Assembly: GCA_964519365.1 (NCBI GenBank)
Contig: CAZFHP010000047.1
Coordinates: forward strand, 1-11,349
Source of the DNA: CAZFHP01 sp964519365
Lineage (GTDB): Bacteria; Babelota; Babeliae; Babelales; RVW-14
Length of the DNA stretch: 11,349 bases
Direction of reading: 5' to 3'
Positions within the stretch are counted from its first letter, which is position 1, and each line of letters begins with the position of its first letter. Below the pieces are notes generated by a model that saw nothing but the letters and a program-made list of their open reading frames with translations, ran no database searches and had not been told where the DNA came from. The translations under genes were made by a program, and so were the position numbers. Below, piece by piece: positions 6,835 to 11,349 of the stretch.

Positions 6835-9657
6835 GTGAAGAAGCTTTTAGCCGTCTTTTTTTTGTTGCATGTCGTATGTATAACTGGGCACGCGTCAATT
6901 GATTTTACAAACTACAACGCACATATTATTTTGACCAAAGATAGTTCTCAGATAGTTTTAAATAATGCAGATAAAGTAACCGGCTGGTCAGAATTTTCGA
7001 TTGTTAAAAATTTTGTGCGAACACCTGTGCATATGTGGGCAGAAAAGTATACACGATCTGTTCCAATTGGTAAAAGTAGTAGTCAAACCCCAGGGACAAA
7101 TCTTATTATCGCAAATAGCAATGCTATTGCGTATGCTCCAGTAATGGGTGGGTTTGATAATACTGAAAAAGCAGCGCTTATAGAAACAGTGCGAACGGAT
7201 AGGAATGCTTTTGAGTATTGTTGTAAAAATACAAGTAACGCTTTAGCCAATGGGCTCAAAAATAATAGTAATACTCTGACAGGGGTTCTTTGTGCGGGGA
7301 GCATTTTAGCACAGAGCACAAGCAATGCGATTACTTCTTGCAGTAAGAATACGAGCAACGCTCTTATTTACGGGATTAAAAATAATAGCAATGTGATTGT
7401 TGGCATAGATATTAATACTGTTGTTGATGCAAATGCGTTGGTAAGAAGTACGAGTCATGCATTTTTATATTGCTGTGAAAATATAAATAATGCGTTTAAT
7501 TCTGCGATAAAGATTTATGATACGCATAAGGTATATTCAAGTGATACACTTGAGCAAAACTTAGTATTTTTTAAAAATGGCTTTACGGTTAATTCCCAAA
7601 AAACGTTATCGATAAATACGTCTATTCCTGTAACAGGAAATATAAATTTGAATGACACAGGAATGATACATTTAGATAGTGATTTGTATATGGGGTCAAA
7701 TGCGTATTTAACAAACGGAGGGGATCTTGATGGTAACGGGTATTCTTTAGTTTTATCATGTAGCTTTAGTATTCCAGAAAACAAGCAATTACACATAGTT
7801 AGTGACACGATTATTAACGGCCACGGGACAACGTTATATCTAGAGCCTCATGCACGTATAGTTGTTGATCATGGCGTAACATTAACGCTCAAAAATATGC
7901 GCATCAAAAACACACGCAATAGTTTAGCCAACCCAATTATTAGGCCAATAGGTCATGACGCGTGTGTTGCTTTACAAGATGTAGAGTTAGCACTCGCTGA
8001 CGATTTTATTTTCAGAGATGGTCAGTTATTTATTCATGACGATGTTTTAGTTACAGGCTCTTCTAAATTTTCGTACCGAAGTTCACAAGCAAGTTATATC
8101 TGTAATAGTGGGACATTGGGTTTTGATAAAAATACGACGTTCTTTTATTATCCAAGCTCGTCAGATAATTATTTGATTCACATGCAAAGTGAGACCGCAA
8201 GTATGTACTTTGATGGTGCAACATTACTTACAACTCATACGGGGATGCGTTTAAGTAAAGGGATGTTATACTTGGATAATAATGTGACACTGAGGAGTAG
8301 GGCTGAAACGAAGATGGGGTTATTAACAGGTGTTGCAAGTAAAGACCAGGGGGGTGTGAATTGTCAGTCTATATCATGGAGCCCTGATGGCAAGTATCTT
8401 GCTGTTGGAACAAATCAAAATCCAGGAGGCGGGGAAGATGATAGAGCTCGTGAAGTTCGTGTTTATCGTTTTGATACCGCTGTTACGCCGACTCTCGTGG
8501 GGGTAGCAAGTCGGGACCAAGGTGCGGTTGCCTCTGTTTATGCTGTCTCGTGGAGCCCTGATGGCAAGTATCTTGCCGTTGGAACAAGTGTTGGAGCGGT
8601 TCCGGATGTTCCACGGTCTCTTGTTGGATTGGGTGATGCATTGCAAGTATATCGTTTTGATACGACGGCAACCCCGACGCTTGTTGGCGTTGCAGGTAAA
8701 GAATTGGGAGTTGCTGCGGTTAAGACTCTTGATTGGAGACCTGATGGTAAACATTTAGCCATTGGGACGGACATCGCGCCACTTTTCCCCGATCTGTATG
8801 TTTCAGGCCTCGATGAGCTTCGTGTTTACTCGTTTGATGGGAATTTATTAACTGGGGTTGTGAGTAAAAATCAAGGAGAAACGGTTCATAGTGTTTCATG
8901 GAACCCTGATGGCAAACATTTAGCGATTGGTATTGATGGAGGTTCAAGCGCTCCTGCTCATAATAATATTGGTGTAGGAGAAGAATTGCGTGTGTATCGT
9001 TTTGATACTTCTTCAACGCAGACGCTTTTTGGAGTGGATGGAAAAAATCAAGGGGGAGATCATGTTTATGATCTTGATTGGAGCCCTGATGGACAGTATG
9101 TTGCTATTGGAACAGGTGGAAATCCAATCTTGCCTGTAGATGGGAGTCCTGATGGGGGTGTTTATTATGGACACGAATTGCGCGTATATCGTTTTGATGG
9201 GAGTTCTTTGTCAGGGGTTGCAAGTTCGAATACCTGGATTATGTATTCTCTTTCTTGGAGCCCTGATGGTAGCTATATAGCTATTGGAAGAGCGAGTAAT
9301 GGATTTTTAAGAATATATCGTTTTGATGGAGCAGCGCTTAATTATCTTTCTGATTTTAATAAGCCTCAAAATATAGCAGATGTTCAATCTGTTTTTTGGC
9401 GACCTGATGGTAAGTATATTGCGATTGCAACGAATGCTGGGCCAGGAGTTCCTGATGTCGAAGATACTGGTATTGCGACGGGGCATGAGTTGCGAGTGTA
9501 TGAAGTTGGGTATCAGTTTGACACGACGGGGCAATCCTACGACAAGGGGATCGTTTTTGGTGACTCGTTGCAAACAGATGGAGATTTAAATGTACAAGTT
9601 CTTGCTGGAGCACATGTGAAAATAGCAGGTAGCGTATTAGATGATTCGAGCTTTTGA
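6835..9657 (+). CDS. Secreted hendecad, beta-solenoid and seven-blade propeller protein (gene 4)
   Basis: This 940-residue protein starts at GTG with a Sec signal peptide (MKKLLAVFFLL, cleavage after G-H-A) and mature N-terminus SIDFTNYN. Residues about 21-93 match genes 3 and 5 (GWSEFSIVKNF, MWAEKY). Residues about 94-229 are 11-residue SNA repeats; the middle block has C-S in place of Cys-Cys. Residues about 251-486 are solenoid-like and very close to gene 5. Residues about 500-894 contain exactly seven blades (Trp codons of the SPDG motif at 8377, 8551, 8734, 8899, 9079, 9256 and 9397), which would close one propeller. The last 35 residues are the cap. Unlike gene 2, the segment after hAhG in most blades is long, 12-25 residues, Gly/Pro-rich and different in each blade. 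It is probably translated with genes 3 and 5 from one transcript. A binding role for the propeller is plausible; the ligand is unknown. Confidence 0.95.
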   Translation: MKKLLAVFFLLHVVCITGHASIDFTNYNAHIILTKDSSQIVLNNADKVTGWSEFSIVKNFVRTPVHMWAEKYTRSVPIGKSSSQTPGTNLIIANSNAIAYAPVMGGFDNTEKAALIETVRTDRNAFEYCCKNTSNALANGLKNNSNTLTGVLCAGSILAQSTSNAITSCSKNTSNALIYGIKNNSNVIVGIDINTVVDANALVRSTSHAFLYCCENINNAFNSAIKIYDTHKVYSSDTLEQNLVFFKNGFTVNSQKTLSINTSIPVTGNINLNDTGMIHLDSDLYMGSNAYLTNGGDLDGNGYSLVLSCSFSIPENKQLHIVSDTIINGHGTTLYLEPHARIVVDHGVTLTLKNMRIKNTRNSLANPIIRPIGHDACVALQDVELALADDFIFRDGQLFIHDDVLVTGSSKFSYRSSQASYICNSGTLGFDKNTTFFYYPSSSDNYLIHMQSETASMYFDGATLLTTHTGMRLSKGMLYLDNNVTLRSRAETKMGLLTGVASKDQGGVNCQSISWSPDGKYLAVGTNQNPGGGEDDRAREVRVYRFDTAVTPTLVGVASRDQGAVASVYAVSWSPDGKYLAVGTSVGAVPDVPRSLVGLGDALQVYRFDTTATPTLVGVAGKELGVAAVKTLDWRPDGKHLAIGTDIAPLFPDLYVSGLDELRVYSFDGNLLTGVVSKNQGETVHSVSWNPDGKHLAIGIDGGSSAPAHNNIGVGEELRVYRFDTSSTQTLFGVDGKNQGGDHVYDLDWSPDGQYVAIGTGGNPILPVDGSPDGGVYYGHELRVYRFDGSSLSGVASSNTWIMYSLSWSPDGSYIAIGRASNGFLRIYRFDGAALNYLSDFNKPQNIADVQSVFWRPDGKYIAIATNAGPGVPDVEDTGIATGHELRVYEVGYQFDTTGQSYDKGIVFGDSLQTDGDLNVQVLAGAHVKIAGSVLDDSSF
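7114..7521 (+). repeat. Hendecad repeat region of gene 4
   Basis: Three blocks of 11-residue units are seen, such as RNAFEYCCKNT, SNALANGLKNN and SNALIYGIKNN. The block starts are 40 and 44 residues apart. The 44-residue block is exactly four units long. The Cys-Cys pair is kept in block 1 (codon 7219), replaced by C-S in block 2 (7339) and kept in block 3 (7471), where Lys becomes Glu. Confidence 0.8.
7585..8292 (+). other. Beta-solenoid-like domain of gene 4
   Basis: About 236 residues run from TVNSQKTLSI to LYLDNNVTL. Shared units include LTNGGDLDGNGYSLVLS, DTIINGHGTTLYLEPHARIV, VDHGVTLTLKNMRIKNTRN and LFIHDDVLVTGSS. The sequence is closest to gene 5, for example both read EPHARIVVDHGVTLTLKNM. 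Confidence 0.63.
8332..9516 (+). repeat. Seven-blade propeller array of gene 4
   Basis: Seven blades are spaced 58, 61, 55, 60, 59 and 47 codons Trp to Trp. The consensus is V(A/D)(S/G)K(D/N)QG..VYSxSWSPDGKYLAhG, a variable loop, then ELRVYRFD. Blades 1 and 2 share 36 nt with a single difference (8377-8412 and 8551-8586). Blade 6 has the shortest loop. Seven is the classical number for a closed WD40-type propeller. Confidence 0.9.
9550..9657 (+). other. C-terminal cap module of gene 4
   Basis: The final 35 residues read I-V-F-G-D-S-L-Q, then VQVLAGAHVKIAGSVLDDSSF. They follow the seventh blade after a short linker (TTGQSYDKG). The near-identity with gene 3, despite the different domain in front, shows that the cap belongs to the solenoid host part and not to the propeller. 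Confidence 0.83.
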
Positions 9658-9662
9658 AAAAT

Positions 9663-9676
9663 AAAGGGATAGACGT
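9663..9676 (+). promoter_or_regulatory. Ribosome binding site of gene 5
   Basis: AAAGGG at 9663-9668 lies 8 nt before the GTG at 9677. An overlapping GTG at 9675 is in another frame and does not give the signal peptide, so 9677 is the start. The site lies inside the 19-nt gap after gene 4, in keeping with an operon. Confidence 0.7.
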
Positions 9677-11349
9677 GTGAAGAAATTTTTAAACGTTTTT
9701 TTTCTGTTGAGTGTGTTGTGTATAAAAGCACAAGCATCGATTGATTTTGTAAATTATAATGGTTGCTTGGTAATGAACGATGAAAAAACTCAATTGGTTT
9801 TAAATAACGTTGAAAAAATAACTGGCTGGTCTGCGTTTTCGATTGTAAAAGATTTTAGCCAAAAGCCTGCCAATACATGGCGTGAACAGTATCCCGATAC
9901 GTTTGTTGTGAGTAAGAGTTTGGGTTTGTATCCAACAAACAATCTTGTAATATCAAATAGCAACGCCATTGCCACGGCTCCTGCTGGCCAGGGTTTTAGT
10001 ACTTTAGAAAAAGATGAAATTGTTCAAACAGTTCGTGCAACGAGTAATGCATTTTTGTATTGCTGCAAAAACTCAAGTAATACTTTAATGTATGGGGTTA
10101 AAAATAATAGCAACGCTATAATACATGCTGCTGTTGCGTTAAGTGATGGGACAGTACTTGCTCAGGATAACAGTAATGCGATTTTATATTGTTGCAAGAG
10201 TATGAGTAATGCGCTTGTGTATGGGCTTAAGAATAATAGTTACGCGTTACATAAAATACTTGATGAGATTGTTCCATTTGAAAGTGCGTTTGCTCGGAAT
10301 ACGAGTAATGCATTTGTATATTGTTGTAAGAATACGAGCAATATGCTGACAGGTGCTTTTACTGTATATGATGATCATCAAGTATATTTAAACAATACAA
10401 CAGAGCAAAATTTTGTATTTTTTAAAAACGGTTTTACAGTTAATGCGCACAGAGCTCTTACGCTCAGGACTCCTATTTTTATTTCTGGTGCAATAGATCT
10501 CGTTGATTTTGGGGTTATACAATTGCAAAACGACATGCATCTTGGATCAAATACTTGCTTGATTAATGGTGGCATAATTGATGGAAATGGTTATTCTCTA
10601 GTACTTTCAAATAGTTTTGTTATCCCAGAAGACAAGCAATTACACATCGTAAGTGATACCATTATTAATGGTCACGGCGCTACACTCTATCTTGAACCCC
10701 ATGCTCGTATTGTCGTTGATCATGGGGTGACGCTCACGCTCAAAAACATGTGTGTCAAAAACACACGTAATAATTTGATAAACCCATTTATTAGGCCAAC
10801 AGGTCACGGTGCATGCATAGCATTACAAGATGTAGAACTTGCGCTTGCTGGGGACTTTGTTTTTCGAAATGGGAAGTTATTTATTCACAATGACGTTCTA
10901 GTAACAGGTTCTTCTGTTTTTTCATATCGATCGTCACAGCCAAGTTATATATGTGATAATGCGACATTTGGTTTTGATAAGAATACAACGTTCTTTTTCT
11001 ACCCAAGTACTGTTGATAATAATTTAATTACGATGCAAAGTGAAGCGTCAAGTTTATATCTTGATGCTGCTACGTTACAGACAACCCATACCGGAATGCG
11101 ATTAAGCAGGGGTGCTTTGTGTTTGGATAATAATGTTTCGATGATTTCTTATGCGCAGACATTACTTTCAGATTTGTCTAGCTCTCCAATAGCAAGTAAG
11201 AAATATTCTGCAACGGTATTTGGTGTTGCATTAGGAGAAGTTCTGTCTGTTTCGTGGAGCCCTGATGGAAAATATTTGGCTGTTGGTGGTCATTCTCAAG
11301 ATAATACATTTGAAGTTCAAGTATATAGTTTTGATGGAACCAATTTATC
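9677..11349 (+). CDS. Secreted hendecad, beta-solenoid and propeller protein, 5' part (gene 5)
   Basis: The frame opens at GTG 9677 and stays open to the end of the window, giving 557 full codons with no stop, so this is a 3'-truncated gene. It encodes a Sec signal peptide (MKKFLNVFFLLSVLCIKAQA, cleavage after A-Q-A). The mature N-terminus is SIDFVNYN, and the shared GWSAFSIVKDF and W-R-E-Q-Y follow. Residues about 94-232 are 11-residue SNA repeats with three Cys-Cys pairs. Residues about 254-489 are solenoid-like, ending LDNNVSM. After a linker of about 24 residues comes the first propeller blade (SVSWSPDGKYLAVGG, QVYSFDGTNL). The protein is closest to gene 4 throughout. By analogy a propeller, perhaps of seven blades, and a C-terminal cap should follow to the right. 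As for gene 4, the function is unknown and a secreted binding role is inferred. Confidence 0.93.
   Translation, partial: MKKFLNVFFLLSVLCIKAQASIDFVNYNGCLVMNDEKTQLVLNNVEKITGWSAFSIVKDFSQKPANTWREQYPDTFVVSKSLGLYPTNNLVISNSNAIATAPAGQGFSTLEKDEIVQTVRATSNAFLYCCKNSSNTLMYGVKNNSNAIIHAAVALSDGTVLAQDNSNAILYCCKSMSNALVYGLKNNSYALHKILDEIVPFESAFARNTSNAFVYCCKNTSNMLTGAFTVYDDHQVYLNNTTEQNFVFFKNGFTVNAHRALTLRTPIFISGAIDLVDFGVIQLQNDMHLGSNTCLINGGIIDGNGYSLVLSNSFVIPEDKQLHIVSDTIINGHGATLYLEPHARIVVDHGVTLTLKNMCVKNTRNNLINPFIRPTGHGACIALQDVELALAGDFVFRNGKLFIHNDVLVTGSSVFSYRSSQPSYICDNATFGFDKNTTFFFYPSTVDNNLITMQSEASSLYLDAATLQTTHTGMRLSRGALCLDNNVSMISYAQTLLSDLSSSPIASKKYSATVFGVALGEVLSVSWSPDGKYLAVGGHSQDNTFEVQVYSFDGTNL
9956..10372 (+). repeat. 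Hendecad repeat region of gene 5
   Basis: This is the most regular copy. SNAILYCCKSM, SNALVYGLKNN, SYALHKILDEI and VPFESAFARNT make an exact 44-residue block of four 11-residue units before the next SNAF. Cys-Cys codons begin at 10061, 10190 and 10322, which are 43 and 44 residues apart. Confidence 0.82.
10436..11143 (+). other. Beta-solenoid-like domain of gene 5
   Basis: About 236 residues, of the same length as in gene 4, read from TVNAHRALTL to LCLDNNVSM. They carry LINGGIIDGNGYSLVLS, DTIINGHGATLYLEPHARIV, VDHGVTLTLKNMCVKNTRN and LFIHNDVLVTGSS. The near-identical units shared with gene 4 indicate recent duplication or gene conversion. Confidence 0.63.
11216..11349 (+). repeat. First propeller blade of gene 5, cut by the window edge
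   Basis: The segment VFGVALGEVLSVSWSPDG, then KYLAVGG, EVQVYSFDG and TNLI is a complete blade core. It sits directly after the LDNNV coil and a linker, the same place where blades begin in genes 2 and 4. The rest lies outside the window. Confidence 0.85.

Noticed and set aside
7585..8292. Polymorphic outer-membrane protein (chlamydial Pmp) or trimeric autotransporter passenger
   Set aside because: The solenoid look and Asn-rich repeats are suggestive, but no clear GGA(I/L)/FxxN series and no C-terminal beta-barrel or YadA anchor is seen. All complete genes end in the short FGDS cap.
8374..8754. Minus-strand open frame of 126 codons opposite the gene 4 blades
   Set aside because: It overlaps two other antisense frames and lies fully inside a seven-blade array that is strongly supported on the + strand.
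8377..9516. Regular short DNA repeats as a CRISPR array
   Set aside because: The repeats are codons for WSPDG in frame, the intervals vary and are coding, and no palindromic repeat or cas gene is present.
8332..9516. TolB-type (PD40) propeller
   Set aside because: SPDGKYLA also occurs in TolB-like repeats, but the consistent SVxW before it and hRVYxFDG after it fit a WD40-like blade better. The distinction is not certain from sequence alone.

Overview
The window is one stretch of a head-to-tail array of large, exported, repeat-built proteins, all on the + strand. It holds five paralogous genes: the 3' end of one, three complete ones (1455, 532 and 940 codons), and the 5' part of a fifth, which runs off the right edge. 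Gaps between genes are 63, 58, 28 and 19 nt. None contains a recognisable hairpin terminator, a tRNA or an unrelated gene, so co-transcription is likely. No promoter could be assigned. No mobile element, CRISPR array, RNA gene or enzyme with a recognisable active site was seen.

The proteins are mosaics of shared modules in a fixed order. (1) An export signal: Sec/signal-peptidase-I type in genes 3, 4 and 5, and a lipoprotein signal with Cys17 in gene 2. (2) In genes 3-5, a mature N-terminus beginning (S/T)IDF.NYN, followed by an Asn/Ser/Ala-rich region with an 11-residue period (SNAhhYxhKNx) and recurring Cys-Cys pairs. (3) A stretch of about 230-240 residues of short beta-strands and Gly/Asn turns that looks like a parallel beta-solenoid. 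(4) An optional run of beta-propeller blades (SVxWSPDGxYLAVG...EhRVYxFDG): 21 in gene 2, 7 in gene 4, none in gene 3, at least 4 in the gene 1 fragment, and the first blade of gene 5. (5) A conserved C-terminal cap of about 35 residues (hhFGDS...V.VL..AHV.I.G...DDS).

Two observations stand out. Blade numbers in both complete propeller genes are exact multiples of seven, suggesting one seven-bladed propeller in gene 4 and three consecutive ones in gene 2. The blades also lie between the last solenoid coil (LDNNV) and the cap, and in gene 3 these two are joined almost directly. Gene 3 therefore looks like the host fold without its propeller insert.

The organism cannot be named from the sequence because there is no phylogenetic marker. 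Fairly low GC, the Sec and lipoprotein signals, GTG starts preceded by Shine-Dalgarno-like purines, and lineage-specific amplification of secreted repeat proteins fit a Gram-negative-type bacterium. A host-associated lineage such as Dependentiae (TM6) or a Chlamydiae relative is a guess of low confidence. The products probably act together at or beyond the cell surface as binding or adhesive proteins. This role is inferred from architecture alone.
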